Origin: Pacificoceanicola sp049341065
GTDB taxonomy: Bacteria > Pseudomonadota > Alphaproteobacteria > Rhodobacterales > Rhodobacteraceae
NCBI RefSeq assembly: GCF_049341065.1
Contig: NZ_JBMPIX010000001.1
Coordinates: 470,242-534,241 of the forward strand
Length of the DNA stretch: 64,000 bases
Direction of reading: 5' to 3'
The notes beneath the pieces are model-generated. The model did not search any database. It worked only from the letters and a program-made list of their open reading frames with translations, and was not told the origin of the DNA. Shown here piece after piece: positions 9,130 through 18,534 of this stretch. Made by a program: the position numbers and the translations under genes. How positions within the stretch are numbered: position 1 is the first letter of the stretch; each line of letters starts with the position of its first letter.

Positions 9130-10002
9130 TCAGGCGCGCTTGGATTCGTGGACAAGCCGGCAGACCATCGGCGTAAAGATCAGCTGCATCGCCAGATCCA
9201 TCTTGCCGCCAGGGATCACGATGGAATTGGCGCGGGTCATCCAGCTGCCTTCGATCATTGAGGTCAGATATGGGAAATCGATCCCGCGCGGGCTTTTGAA
9301 CCGGATCACGACAAGGCTTTCGTCCGGCGTTGGAATCCAGCGGGCGATGAAGGGATTCGAGGTGTCGACAACCGGTACGCGCTGGAAATTGATGTCGGTT
9401 TCCGAAAACTGCGGGCAGATGCAGTGCACATAGGCATGCATGCGGCGCAGGATTGTGTCGGTGACCGCCTCGGTGGTGTAGCCGCGCTTGTCGCTGTCAC
9501 GGTGGATCTTTTGAATCCATTCGAGGTTGATCACCGGCACGACGCCGATCTTCAGGTCGGCCTGAGCGGCCAGATTCACCTCGTCGCTGACGACGGCGCC
9601 GTGCAGCCCTTCGTAGAACAACAGGTCGCTGCCGTCTTCAAAGGGGGCCCAATCGGTAAAGGTTCCGGGGGCGGCGCCATAGCGGGCGGCTTCGTCGTCA
9701 TCGTGGATATAGTGGCGGGTCTCGCCTTTGCCGGTTTCGCCATAGGTCCGAAAGACGTCTTCGAGCTTGGCAAGTTCGTTGGCGTCATAACTGAAATGGC
9801 TGAAGGTCTCGTCGCCTGCGGCCTTGCGGGCGTCCAGTTCGGCCTTCATCGCTGCGCGGTCAAAGCGGTGAAAGGCGTCCCCTTCGATAGAGACCGTGCT
9901 GATCCCTTCGCGCCGAAAGATCTGGTCGAAGGTGGATTTGACGGTGGTGGTGCCGGCACCAGAGGAGCCGGTCACCGAGATGATCGGATGTTTCTTGGAC
10001 AT
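9130..10002 (-). CDS. cbbP: Phosphoribulokinase
   Basis: This 290-residue P-loop kinase makes ribulose 1,5-bisphosphate from ribulose 5-phosphate and ATP, a step unique to the Calvin cycle. The P-loop is GSSGAGTTT at residues 12-20. YEGLHGA, the DLKIGVVPVINLEWIQKIHRD stretch and RRMHAYVHCICPQFSETDINF follow, as in proteobacterial octameric PRKs. The length is normal for that group. It follows cbbF by 17 bases and precedes tkt by 13 bases. No strong ribosome binding site is visible before its ATG. Confidence 0.97.
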   Translation of the reverse strand: MSKKHPIISVTGSSGAGTTTVKSTFDQIFRREGISTVSIEGDAFHRFDRAAMKAELDARKAAGDETFSHFSYDANELAKLEDVFRTYGETGKGETRHYIHDDDEAARYGAAPGTFTDWAPFEDGSDLLFYEGLHGAVVSDEVNLAAQADLKIGVVPVINLEWIQKIHRDSDKRGYTTEAVTDTILRRMHAYVHCICPQFSETDINFQRVPVVDTSNPFIARWIPTPDESLVVIRFKSPRGIDFPYLTSMIEGSWMTRANSIVIPGGKMDLAMQLIFTPMVCRLVHESKRA

Positions 10003-10019
10003 GGGGGACTGCTTTCAGG

Positions 10020-11018
10020 TCAGGCGCGGAACAGGCCGCGTTGGGCAAAAAGGGCCGAGACTTCGTGTTGGGGCAGGTCGTGATAGCTGGCCACGCGGGC
10101 GACCTTGTCCGAGGTTCCAAAGACAAAGGGCGTGCGGGCGTGCAGGCTGTCTGGCACCCGGTCAAGGATGGGCGATGTGCCGGTGGTGGCGTTGCCGCCC
10201 GCCTGTTCGACCAGTAGCGCGATCGGGGCGCATTCATAGATCAGACGCAGGCGGCCCTGTTCGTACCCGGGGCGAGCGTCGGCCGGGTACAAGAAGATAC
10301 CGCCGCGCGTCATGATCCGGTGGGTTTCGGCCACCAGCGAGGCCACCCAGCGCATATTGAAATTCCGCGCCCGAGGGCCGTCTTCGCCGGCAAGGCAGTC
10401 GTCGATATAGGCGCGGACTGGCGGTGCCCAGTGCCGATAGTTCGAGGCATTGATGGCAAATTCGGTCGACGCGGGTGGAATCGACGGGGCAGTTACTGCC
10501 TCGACAAAAGTATTTGTTGCACGATCAAGGATGAACTGCCGGACGCCTTCACCAAAGGTGACCACCAGCGCGCTTTGCGGACCGTAGATGAAATAGCCCG
10601 AGGCGATCAGGTGACGTCCTTCGCGCAGGAATGTCCCGCTGGCATCCGCGGTCGCAGGCTGAATGCCGAAAATCGTGCCGATGGAGACGTTCACATCAAT
10701 GTTGGATGAGCCGTCAAGCGGGTCGATGGCGATGGCCAATGTGCCATCCGTATCAATCTGAACCACATCTTCCTGCTCCTCCGAGGCGTACCAGCGGATG
10801 CCAGTGCCGCGCAAAGCTGTGGCAAAGGCGTCGTCGGCCATGACATCCAGTGCTTTCTGGTCGTCGCCATCGGTGTTGTTACCGACGCTGGCACCAAGGG
10901 CGCCGCCCAAAGGCCCACGCGCGATCAGGTTCGACAGATCGGCAGCGACGCGGCAGAGCGCCTCCATCACGGGGCGCAGATCCTGCGGGATCGCGGTATT
11001 GGCGTTAAGTGACTGCAT
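10020..11018 (-). CDS. cbbF: Fructose-1,6-bisphosphatase class I (CbbF)
   Basis: The enzyme dephosphorylates fructose and, in many autotrophs, sedoheptulose bisphosphate. I chose the ATG at 11018 (MQSLNANTAI, 332 residues) because GGGAGG stands at good distance; an in-frame ATG at 11036 lacks that spacing. Class I motifs are ASEEQE, IDPLDGSSNIDVNVSIGTIFG, ASGYFIYGPQ and GGIFLYPADARPGYEQGRLRLIYEC. It is the first gene of the cbb operon, divergent from cbbR. Confidence 0.96.
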   Translation of the reverse strand: MQSLNANTAIPQDLRPVMEALCRVAADLSNLIARGPLGGALGASVGNNTDGDDQKALDVMADDAFATALRGTGIRWYASEEQEDVVQIDTDGTLAIAIDPLDGSSNIDVNVSIGTIFGIQPATADASGTFLREGRHLIASGYFIYGPQSALVVTFGEGVRQFILDRATNTFVEAVTAPSIPPASTEFAINASNYRHWAPPVRAYIDDCLAGEDGPRARNFNMRWVASLVAETHRIMTRGGIFLYPADARPGYEQGRLRLIYECAPIALLVEQAGGNATTGTSPILDRVPDSLHARTPFVFGTSDKVARVASYHDLPQHEVSALFAQRGLFRA

Positions 11019-11076
11019 GTGGTCGGGGCCTCCCATCCTCGTCCGGTGCAGTCATTGAGTTCCACGGGTTGCGGTG

Positions 11077-11100
11077 ATAAGAAAATTTAAAAATTCTGAT
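11077..11100. promoter_or_regulatory. Candidate CbbR operator
   Basis: The 101-base gap between cbbF and cbbR contains an AT-rich dyad in otherwise GC-rich DNA. The core at 11080-11097 reads AGAAAATTTAAAAATTCT, with 14 of 18 bases symmetric, and the flanking AT bases extend the symmetry to 11077-11100. LysR-type activators such as CbbR bind interrupted dyads (T-N11-A class) between their own gene and the operon they control, so position and shape fit. Actual binding is inferred. Confidence 0.5.
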
Positions 11101-11119
11101 AGATGTGTAAGGAAAAGTT

Positions 11120-12046
11120 TTGTCACGCTACGATCACATCACCTTCAAGCAATTGCGCGCCCTTGCTGCCGTCATTCAGGAAGGCAGTATTACGCAGGCT
11201 GCCGAAGGCCTTGGGCTGACCGGCCCGGCTGTGCATAGCCAATTGAAATCATTGGAGGATGCCGTTGGCAGCCCGCTGCTGGTGCGCGAGGCGAAAAAGC
11301 GGATGATCCCGACGCCTCAGGGCGAAGCGCTGCTTCAGGCCCATGCGGAGGCACGTGCGGCGCTCGGTCGCGCCTGTCACACCATCGAGGCACTGGATCG
11401 CGGGCAAATCGGGCGCGTCGTCTTGGGTGTCGTGAGCACCGGCAAGTATTTCGCGCCTCGAATCGTGGCTCGGTTGCGGGCCGCCATGCCCGAAGTCGAC
11501 ATCCGTCTGAAGGTGGGCAACCGCAGTGAGATCCTGCAGGCGTTGAGCGAGCATCGGCTGGATCTGTGCATCATGGGGCGGCCGCCGCGCGACCCGTTGA
11601 TGGCCTCTCGGGTGCTGGCGCCGCATCCGCACATCCTGATTGCTGCCGCAGATCATCCCTTGGTCGGGCAGGGACCGGTCAGCATCAACCGTCTCTTGGA
11701 CGAAGTCTTTGTCATGCGCGAACCGGGATCGGGGACACGCATTCTGGCGACCCGCTATCTGGACGAAGTCGGGCAGGGGCGCGAGGTGCAGGTGATCGAA
11801 ATGGACAGCAACGAGACCATCAAACAATCCGTGATGAACGGGCTTGGCGTTGCGCTGATCTCGGCCCATACGGTGGCCGACGAGCTGGCGACCGGGCGGT
11901 TGGTGGCGCTGGATTGCCCCGGACTGCCGATCTGGCGGCAATGGTTCCTTCTTACCCCATCTTATACGTCTTTGCCTGCTACCAAACGGGTTCGGGATTG
12001 GATCGCCGAGCATGGCAAAGACGCCCTGCCGGCCCTCGACTTTTAA
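11120..12046 (+). CDS. cbbR: CbbR, LysR-type activator of the cbb operon
   Basis: The 308-residue protein has an N-terminal winged helix-turn-helix (TFKQLRALAAVIQEGSITQAA...TGPAVHSQLKSLED) and a C-terminal LysR substrate-binding domain. The start is a TTG at 11120 with GGAAAAG just upstream. It is transcribed away from cbbF, the classical arrangement in which CbbR senses metabolites such as RuBP or NADPH and turns on the operon. The effector cannot be read from sequence. Other LysR regulators look alike, so the name rests mainly on context. Confidence 0.92.
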   Translation: MSRYDHITFKQLRALAAVIQEGSITQAAEGLGLTGPAVHSQLKSLEDAVGSPLLVREAKKRMIPTPQGEALLQAHAEARAALGRACHTIEALDRGQIGRVVLGVVSTGKYFAPRIVARLRAAMPEVDIRLKVGNRSEILQALSEHRLDLCIMGRPPRDPLMASRVLAPHPHILIAAADHPLVGQGPVSINRLLDEVFVMREPGSGTRILATRYLDEVGQGREVQVIEMDSNETIKQSVMNGLGVALISAHTVADELATGRLVALDCPGLPIWRQWFLLTPSYTSLPATKRVRDWIAEHGKDALPALDF

Positions 12047-12197
12047 AAGCGTTTCGACCGGACCGGGGTTCGGGGAAAGCTTTCAAATTGGTTCAAACTG
12101 TTGGTTTTCAACCTATCGCTTCAACGGGCTTTCGCAGGTATCGTAGCGCGATTGTGAGAGCGGGCATGAAAGCTCGCCGTCGTTATGAGGTGAGCAG

Positions 12198-13157
12198 ATG
12201 AAACTGGGATTCGTATCCGACAGTCTTGGAGCGCTAAGCTTTGACGACATGCTGGACCATGCGGCACGTCTTGGAGTTTCGGGTGTCGAGATGAACACGG
12301 GCGGCTGGTCGACAGCGCCCCATCTTGATTTGTCCGAGTTGAACAACAGTTCCAGGGCGCGCAAACGCTTTCGCCAGGCCTTTGCGGACCGCGATCTTGA
12401 GATTGTCAGCCTGAACGCGAACGGCAATCCCTTGCATCCGGTGGACCGGGGACAGGCAGATTGCCTTGTCGATACCATCCGCCTTGCCGGAGAACTTGGG
12501 GTCAAGACGGTTTGCACCATGTCGGGGCTGCCCGCTGGCAACCCGAATGACACCATGCCGAACTGGGTCGTCTCGTCCTGGCCGCCCGAGACGCAGGACA
12601 TTCTGCGCTATCAGTGGGAAGAGGTCTTGTTTCCCTTCTGGACCGGCATTGTTGCGCTGGCGCGCGACGCCGGTGTCGAACGGATCGCGCTGGAGCTGCA
12701 TGGTAACCAATGCGTCTATAACGTGCCCTCGCTGATGCAATTGCGTGATGAAGTAGGCCCCGTGGTGGGCGCCAATCTGGACCCGAGCCACCTGTTCTGG
12801 ATGGGGGCCGATCCGCTTGTCGCGGCCGAAGCGCTGGGGGAGGCGATTTACCATGTGCATGCCAAGGACACGATGCTGAACGCTCCGGCGCAGGCGGTGA
12901 CGTCGTTGCTTGAGACTGGCTCGCTCGTGGATATTCCATCGCGGTCCTGGTCTTATGTCACCTTGGGTTATGGCCACGGCGACGAATGGTGGCGCCAGTT
13001 TTGCTATCGCTTGAAGATGGCGGGATATGATGGCTGGCTGAGCATCGAGCAAGAAGACATGCTGCTCAACACGCTCGAAGGGCTGGAAAGGTCAGTGGAT
13101 TTGCTCAAGCGCGCGATGCCTCTTGCCGCGCCGGATTTCCAAACGCAGGCGGTCTAA
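12198..13157 (+). CDS. Sugar phosphate isomerase/epimerase-like TIM barrel protein
   Basis: The 319-residue product begins MKLGFVSDSLGALSFDDMLD and shows the AP-endonuclease-2/xylose-isomerase-like TIM-barrel pattern: GVSGVEMNTGG, IALELHGNQ, GANLDPSHLFWMG, IYHVHAKDT and a late YDGWLSIEQEDM. The E, D and H residues in these segments are the usual divalent-metal ligands. GAGGTGAGCAG precedes the ATG. Such enzymes act on sugars, inositols or related polyols. No partner dehydrogenase lies next to it; the neighbours are cbbR upstream and the TRAP permease convergently downstream, so the substrate is unknown. Confidence 0.88.
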   Translation: MKLGFVSDSLGALSFDDMLDHAARLGVSGVEMNTGGWSTAPHLDLSELNNSSRARKRFRQAFADRDLEIVSLNANGNPLHPVDRGQADCLVDTIRLAGELGVKTVCTMSGLPAGNPNDTMPNWVVSSWPPETQDILRYQWEEVLFPFWTGIVALARDAGVERIALELHGNQCVYNVPSLMQLRDEVGPVVGANLDPSHLFWMGADPLVAAEALGEAIYHVHAKDTMLNAPAQAVTSLLETGSLVDIPSRSWSYVTLGYGHGDEWWRQFCYRLKMAGYDGWLSIEQEDMLLNTLEGLERSVDLLKRAMPLAAPDFQTQAV

Positions 13158-13196
13158 GACAGTTTTACGCCGAGCAAGAACACCTTTCCTGCGGCT

Positions 13197-15536
13197 TCAC
13201 GGCGCCGCGTTGGGAGCGGGAGCCTTGCGCCCCTGCCAATGCCAGCCGATCAGCACCAGTGCCGCCGCGATGGCAGGCCCGAAGACGAAGATCAGTTTGT
13301 GCAGCACCAGCAATGCCAGCGCCAGACGCAGCAGGCTTTCAAATCCGCCGATCCGGCGCGCTTCGAACCGGGCAAGAACGGTGGCCAGAAGATACAGCGA
13401 CATCCCGACCCGCGCGCAGACGAACATCAGGTGCAACGGATGCACGGTGCCATCAAGGCCGCTCAGGTAGCGCCCGGCCCCGGACACCGGGTTCAACTGG
13501 GCCGCTTCGATCAGCAAAAGCTCGGGGTAGAAGGCAAAGATGAAGGGGATCACAAAGATCACCACGCCCGCCTTGACCGCCGCAAACCCGGTGCGCAAGG
13601 GATCAGCCTTGGTGATGGATGAGGCCGCAAAGGCGGCCACCGCGACAGGTGGCGTGATGGCCGAGGCGACAGCAAAGTAGAAGATGAACATATTGGCGGT
13701 AAAGCTGGCGATCCCAAGCCCCACCAGCATCGGCCCCATCAGCAGCGCGACGTTGATGTAGGCGGGCACTGTGGGCATCCCCATGCCCAGAAGGATCGCC
13801 ATGACCATGGTCGCCAGAAGGGCGAGGAACAAGAAGAACCCGCTTTCGGCAATGATCCCGCCCGAGGTGCGCAGCCAGCCAAGGATATCCACCGCGACAT
13901 AGTTCGACAGGCCCGTCAGGTTCAGGCAGAAGTCGATGACCGAAACCGCAAGGAACATCAGGTAGAGGCGACTGACCAGCACACCCGCATCGGCCAGGGC
14001 AAAGACGATCTTGCCCGGGTTCTGGCGGATTTCGCGGTCCAGAAAGAACAGGACCAGCAGCAGCGCCGCCGCCCACCAGCCCGCCGATCCTGCATCGCCT
14101 GCCGAATTCTGGAACAGCTCCATCAGCCAAGGCAGGTTCTCGGCGCGGCAGCCGTTTTCGGTGATGATCTGGGTGATCCCCCAAAGGCCCGCCAGCGGAC
14201 CGCAACCAACCGCCTCTTTCGGGGTCAGCAGGAACAGCAGGATCAGCGCAATGGGCGCGAAGATCATGATCAGGTGGATCTTGTCCTCGCGGGTCAGGCG
14301 CATGTCTTCGGTGGCCTCTCCGACTGCCTCAAGCCCTTGTTTGCGGGCCTGAAAGATGACCGTCAGGAACAGGCAGCCGAAATAGGCGACGGCAGGCAGG
14401 ATGGCGGCAATAATCACCTCGCGGTAGGGCACGACGGTCATCGCGGCCAGCACAAAGGCTGCGACGCCCATGACCGGCGGCATGATCTGCCCCCCGGAGG
14501 AGGCCGCAGCCTCGATCCCGCCGGCGAAGGTCTTGGAAAAGCCGCGCCGCAGCATCATCGGGATGGTCAGCACGCCGGTGGACAGCACATTGACCACCGG
14601 CCCGCCGGAAATCGTGCCAAACAGGGCCGAGCTGACAATCGCCGCGTGGGCAGGTCCGCCGCGCATGCGCCGCGTCCACAGGAAGGCCAGTTTGATCAAG
14701 GACCGCCCGCCTGCAGAGACGCCAAACAGCGAGCCAAGCACGATATAGGGAAAGACCGTGTTCATCAGGATGCCCATGAACCGGCCCAACAGCCCTTGGG
14801 CATTGTTCACAAGGATGTCGCGCATGTTCGGGCGCCCATCCAGCAGCATGCGCGGCTCACCGCCCAGTTTGGTGACGAGGTATTTGTTCATGTCCTCAGC
14901 GCCGAGGTAGTACCAGACCAGTACGGTCAACAGCGTGTAGGCCGCAATGGCGATGGCCACTCCGACCAGAGGAAACCCCCAGATCCGCACGTTGTAGCCA
15001 AGGAAAACCGCGATAGCGACGGCGACCAGCGGAAAAATCCACAGACCTAGCGTGCTGATGCAGGATGGGTCATCGACAGTGGTCGGCTCTGGCAGGCCCA
15101 TCAGTTCGGCGAATTCGATTTCGTCTTTCAGAGCCTGGACGATCAGCTCGGCGCGCGCACCGGTGAACTGGTCGATCAGGCAGACACTGTCGATCTCGAT
15201 CAGATAGCCGGCGGCGACCGCAAAAGCCATTGTGACAAGCGCGACATCCATCAAAAGCCCCATGCGGAACAGCCCCGTGCCGCGGTCATTGAAATCGCGG
15301 GCAAAGCTGTGCTGCATCGCGACGGTGGTCATCATCAGCACAAAGGACAGCGGGAAGAGGTATTCATAGCTGAACCGCCGGATCACCACGCCTTCGCCAA
15401 AGGTATCCGAGACCCAGGTGTCAAGGCCGGGCAAGGTGGGCAGGGTGTTCAGCATTCCGATCACCACAAGGATCAGGCCCAGAACAAGGGCCAGACGCTG
15501 GTAAAGATCGCGCTGTACGGGGATGTCGTTTGTCAT
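13197..15536 (-). CDS. TRAP transporter permease, fused DctQM (TAXI type)
   Basis: This is a 779-residue integral membrane protein. A small-subunit-like N-terminal part is fused to a DctM-type large subunit, as in TRAP transporters that use TAXI binding proteins. DctM signatures are visible: SAALFGTISGGPVVNVLSTG, GFSKTFAGGIEAAASSGGQIMPPVMG and, later, GMPTVPAYINVALLMGP with ITPPVAVAAFAASS. TRAP systems are secondary importers driven by a sodium or proton gradient. It lies 92 bases after the TAXI binding-protein gene. GAGGGCTTC precedes the ATG. The substrate is unknown. Confidence 0.95.
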   Translation of the reverse strand: MTNDIPVQRDLYQRLALVLGLILVVIGMLNTLPTLPGLDTWVSDTFGEGVVIRRFSYEYLFPLSFVLMMTTVAMQHSFARDFNDRGTGLFRMGLLMDVALVTMAFAVAAGYLIEIDSVCLIDQFTGARAELIVQALKDEIEFAELMGLPEPTTVDDPSCISTLGLWIFPLVAVAIAVFLGYNVRIWGFPLVGVAIAIAAYTLLTVLVWYYLGAEDMNKYLVTKLGGEPRMLLDGRPNMRDILVNNAQGLLGRFMGILMNTVFPYIVLGSLFGVSAGGRSLIKLAFLWTRRMRGGPAHAAIVSSALFGTISGGPVVNVLSTGVLTIPMMLRRGFSKTFAGGIEAAASSGGQIMPPVMGVAAFVLAAMTVVPYREVIIAAILPAVAYFGCLFLTVIFQARKQGLEAVGEATEDMRLTREDKIHLIMIFAPIALILLFLLTPKEAVGCGPLAGLWGITQIITENGCRAENLPWLMELFQNSAGDAGSAGWWAAALLLVLFFLDREIRQNPGKIVFALADAGVLVSRLYLMFLAVSVIDFCLNLTGLSNYVAVDILGWLRTSGGIIAESGFFLFLALLATMVMAILLGMGMPTVPAYINVALLMGPMLVGLGIASFTANMFIFYFAVASAITPPVAVAAFAASSITKADPLRTGFAAVKAGVVIFVIPFIFAFYPELLLIEAAQLNPVSGAGRYLSGLDGTVHPLHLMFVCARVGMSLYLLATVLARFEARRIGGFESLLRLALALLVLHKLIFVFGPAIAAALVLIGWHWQGRKAPAPNAAP

Positions 15537-15628
15537 GAAGCCCTCTTCTGACCCTTGGTCAGTTTGTCAGATGTCGGATTTCGGGAAGCAGCGGGGGCCA
15601 TAGCCGTAGCTCGGGCCCCCGCTGGCCG

Positions 15629-16681
15629 TTATTCCTTGGCGCAGTCCGGGACGGTATAGCCCGCCTCCTCCCATGCGGCGACGGCGCCGGGGTGATACTT
15701 CAAAGGGTTCACGCCACAAAAGCCCGAGGCCTCGGCATCCAGAACAGCGACATTGACGTTGGGCATATAGGCGGTCTTGGCTTTGAGGGCGTCGATCTGC
15801 GCAATGTACTCGGCCACCAGCGCCTTGGCCGTGTCAAAGGGCATGTCCTTGTTGACCATATCGGCAAAGGCGGTGCCCATGCCGCGGAACACTCCATCCT
15901 CCGAGATCAGGCGAATGCCCTTTCCATCGCCGTACCCCATGTCCTCCCATTTGACCACGATCGGAACGTTGCCAGGGGCCTTGAAGATCTTTTGATACGC
16001 ATCGCTTTCAAAAACATCTTTGGGGGTCGAGACCATGACGACATTGCCTGCCGCTTGCATGGTGGTCACGCGCGGCGATGGGAAGGTCATCGGCACCACG
16101 AAAGCATCCATCGAGCCATCGACCAGAAGGGTCGGCAATTGGCCCCAGTTGGCTTGGTGGCCGGTGTAGTCTTCGCCGTCCTTCAGGCCAGCCGCGAGAT
16201 AGATCGCCTGCCGGGCGTTGACCAGGGCGGCGCCGCGAGGCGGGCCGTTCCAGACGTTCTTGCCCTTCAGTTCGGCCCAGCTGCCGATGCCTTCGCTTTC
16301 CAGCGCGAAAAGTCCATAGGCACCCGCGTTATAGGGATAAAGTGCCCGAAGGTTCGCCGCCAGTGCCGCGCCATTTTCCCCCTGAGAGGCAAAAGGCCCG
16401 CGCCCCTGTTCCAGCAAGAACGCAAGGATCAGCGGAACCGAGGCGATGTCCGTGCGCCCCTCGGCAATGTTCACAACCGAGTTGGTCGCGGTCTGGCCTT
16501 CCTGCACCTGAAGGTTCGCGATGCCCGCGCCGCTGGCGATCTGGGCCATGTGCAGGATCGAGGCATGCGGGCTGTTGCCCGGGCTAGAGGTTTCGGCCGT
16601 CAGGTTGGCCTGTGCAAAGGCGCTGCTGGCCAGGGTGGCGGCCGTGCAAAGCGCGACAAAGCCTTTGGTCAGTGTGTTCAT
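15629..16681 (-). CDS. TAXI-family TRAP transporter solute-binding protein
   Basis: The product has 350 residues from the ATG at 16681, chosen because GGGAGGAGACACC stands before it and a signal peptide follows directly (MNTLTKGFVALCTAATLASSAFAQ, cut likely after AFA). The mature protein has TAXI family features (ETSSPGNSPHASILHMAQIA, a WNGPPRGAALVNARQ segment, and FPSPRVTTMQAAG). It should bind the solute in the periplasm and hand it to the fused permease downstream. With the sulfatase gene upstream the substrate might come from a sulfated compound, but that is a guess. Confidence 0.94.
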   Translation of the reverse strand: MNTLTKGFVALCTAATLASSAFAQANLTAETSSPGNSPHASILHMAQIASGAGIANLQVQEGQTATNSVVNIAEGRTDIASVPLILAFLLEQGRGPFASQGENGAALAANLRALYPYNAGAYGLFALESEGIGSWAELKGKNVWNGPPRGAALVNARQAIYLAAGLKDGEDYTGHQANWGQLPTLLVDGSMDAFVVPMTFPSPRVTTMQAAGNVVMVSTPKDVFESDAYQKIFKAPGNVPIVVKWEDMGYGDGKGIRLISEDGVFRGMGTAFADMVNKDMPFDTAKALVAEYIAQIDALKAKTAYMPNVNVAVLDAEASGFCGVNPLKYHPGAVAAWEEAGYTVPDCAKE

Positions 16682-16742
16682 GGTGTCTCCTCCCATTTTG
16701 GTTTTGCCGGGGCGCCTCCTCAAACGTCCCGGCGGGGCAGGG

Positions 16743-18422
16743 CTAGTGGCCCGGCCCTTGTTTCATGTCGGGTGCCTTGCGGCCCCGGTATTTCACGGTC
16801 AGTTCCAGTGCCGTGTCATTCTCGTCATAGACGCCGATCACCACGCCGCGTTTGCGGGTCTTGGTGCGCATCTCGATCAATTGTTCCTCGGACCGGGTGG
16901 TGCGCTGCGACTGGCGGCGAGTCCATGCGAACAGCTTGTCGTACATCTGCGCGATGATATCGGCATGCTCGACACTGTCACCCAGATCGGTCAGCTCTTG
17001 CGGGTCGTTTTCCAGATCGAACAGCATGGGGCGGTGGCCCCCTTCAAAGTGCGACAGTTTCCAGCGTTTGTCAGCAACCATGAACATCACGGCGTCGCGT
17101 ACGGCGATATGGTTTATATGGGCGACCGGCGTGGCAGAGAAATCATATTCGCAAATCACATAGTCGCGCCGGGTGTCCGTCGCGGTGCCATGCAGGATTG
17201 GCAGCAGGCTTTCACCTTCGAGGATGTGATAGGCCGGTTTGCCCCCCGCCACTTCGACAAAGGTCGGGGCAAGGTCGATGCATTCGACCAGCGCATCGCA
17301 AACCTTGCCGCGAGTGCTGTCGGCCTCGGGGGAGGGGTCGTAGATGATCAGCGGCACGCGCGTGCTGGTGTCGTGGAAAAAGGTCTTTTCCCCCATCCAG
17401 TGATCGCCCAGAAAATCCCCGTGGTCCGATGTCAGGACGATCATCGTGTCCTGCATCCGCCCGGTGTCTTCAAGCCATTTGAACAGGCGACCCATCTGGT
17501 CGTCGGCCTGTTTGATCAGCCCCATGTAGGCCGGGATCACCGCATCGCGAACGTCTTGGCGCGAAAATGTCTCGCCGACCTTGGTGTCCATGAAGGCCTT
17601 GAAGACTGGATGGGCGTTCTGGCGTTCGCTGTCGCTGCGCACCACCGGCAGCACATGTTCGGGGCCGAACATGCTCGCATAGGGTTCGGGCACGATATAG
17701 GGCCAATGCGGCTTGATATAGGACAGATGGTAGCACCAAGGGCCGTCGTGCTGTTCCATAAAGGCCATGCCGCGTCCGGTCAGATAGGGGGTTTCGCTGT
17801 CCTCTTCGGCGATATTTGCAGGTTCGGGCGAATTTTTCAGGAACCAGCCGGACAGCACATTGCCGTCCTCGTCCAAGCCCGAGTTGGCAAAGTCGTGCCA
17901 GGGGTTGTCGCTTTCATAACCCTTGGCGCGCAGGTATTTGTTGTACTCTTTCGCGCCATCGGGATCGTAAGAGCCATCCGGTCCTTCCGGCAGCATGCCG
18001 TCGTCGCGCTCGAACACGTCAAAGCCGCATTCCGACACGCGCGCGCCGATGATCGAATCCGGCGCAAGTCCCAGGCGGGCCATGCCCTCTTCGTCGGCGC
18101 GCATATGGGTCTTGCCGACAAGAAAGCAATCCATGCCATTGTCGCGCAGATGATCGCCCATGGTGCGCTCGCCAACCTTCAGCGGGATGCCGTTCCAACT
18201 GGCGCCATGACTGTGCACATAGCGTCCGGTATAGGTGCTCATCCGGCTGCTGCCACAGATCGGAGACTGGATATAGGCGCGGGTAAAGCGCATGCCCATC
18301 TGCGCCAATCGGTCAATATTCGGTGTTTTCAGATGTGGATGGCCATAACAGCTCAGGTAATCCCAGCGCAGCTGGTCGAACATGATGAACAGAACGTTTT
18401 TTGCTTTGGCCAAAGTCCCCAT
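16743..18422 (-). CDS. Sulfatase / alkaline-phosphatase-superfamily hydrolase
   Basis: The 559-residue protein begins with NVLFIMFDQLRWDYLSCYGHP, the N-terminal metal motif of type I sulfatases. The active-site segment ICGSSRMSTYTGRY puts C56 in C-x-S-x-R form, so the cysteine could be matured to formylglycine; classical sulfatases have Pro or Ala at the third place. VLTSDHGDFLGDHWMGEKTFFHD supplies further metal ligands. No signal peptide is seen, so it is probably cytoplasmic. It is followed by the TRAP-TAXI genes. It could be a sulfatase, a phosphonate monoester hydrolase or a related enzyme. Confidence 0.88.
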   Translation of the reverse strand: MGTLAKAKNVLFIMFDQLRWDYLSCYGHPHLKTPNIDRLAQMGMRFTRAYIQSPICGSSRMSTYTGRYVHSHGASWNGIPLKVGERTMGDHLRDNGMDCFLVGKTHMRADEEGMARLGLAPDSIIGARVSECGFDVFERDDGMLPEGPDGSYDPDGAKEYNKYLRAKGYESDNPWHDFANSGLDEDGNVLSGWFLKNSPEPANIAEEDSETPYLTGRGMAFMEQHDGPWCYHLSYIKPHWPYIVPEPYASMFGPEHVLPVVRSDSERQNAHPVFKAFMDTKVGETFSRQDVRDAVIPAYMGLIKQADDQMGRLFKWLEDTGRMQDTMIVLTSDHGDFLGDHWMGEKTFFHDTSTRVPLIIYDPSPEADSTRGKVCDALVECIDLAPTFVEVAGGKPAYHILEGESLLPILHGTATDTRRDYVICEYDFSATPVAHINHIAVRDAVMFMVADKRWKLSHFEGGHRPMLFDLENDPQELTDLGDSVEHADIIAQMYDKLFAWTRRQSQRTTRSEEQLIEMRTKTRKRGVVIGVYDENDTALELTVKYRGRKAPDMKQGPGH

Positions 18423-18534
18423 CTCCTTTCTGCGTTGCAGAACAGGAGTCCCATCCTAGAAGTCCATTTTGGCAGACTGAGGGAAATTTGGGCAGATTGA
18501 AAATAATCTTTTGAGTTTAGCTATAGCGATTTTG

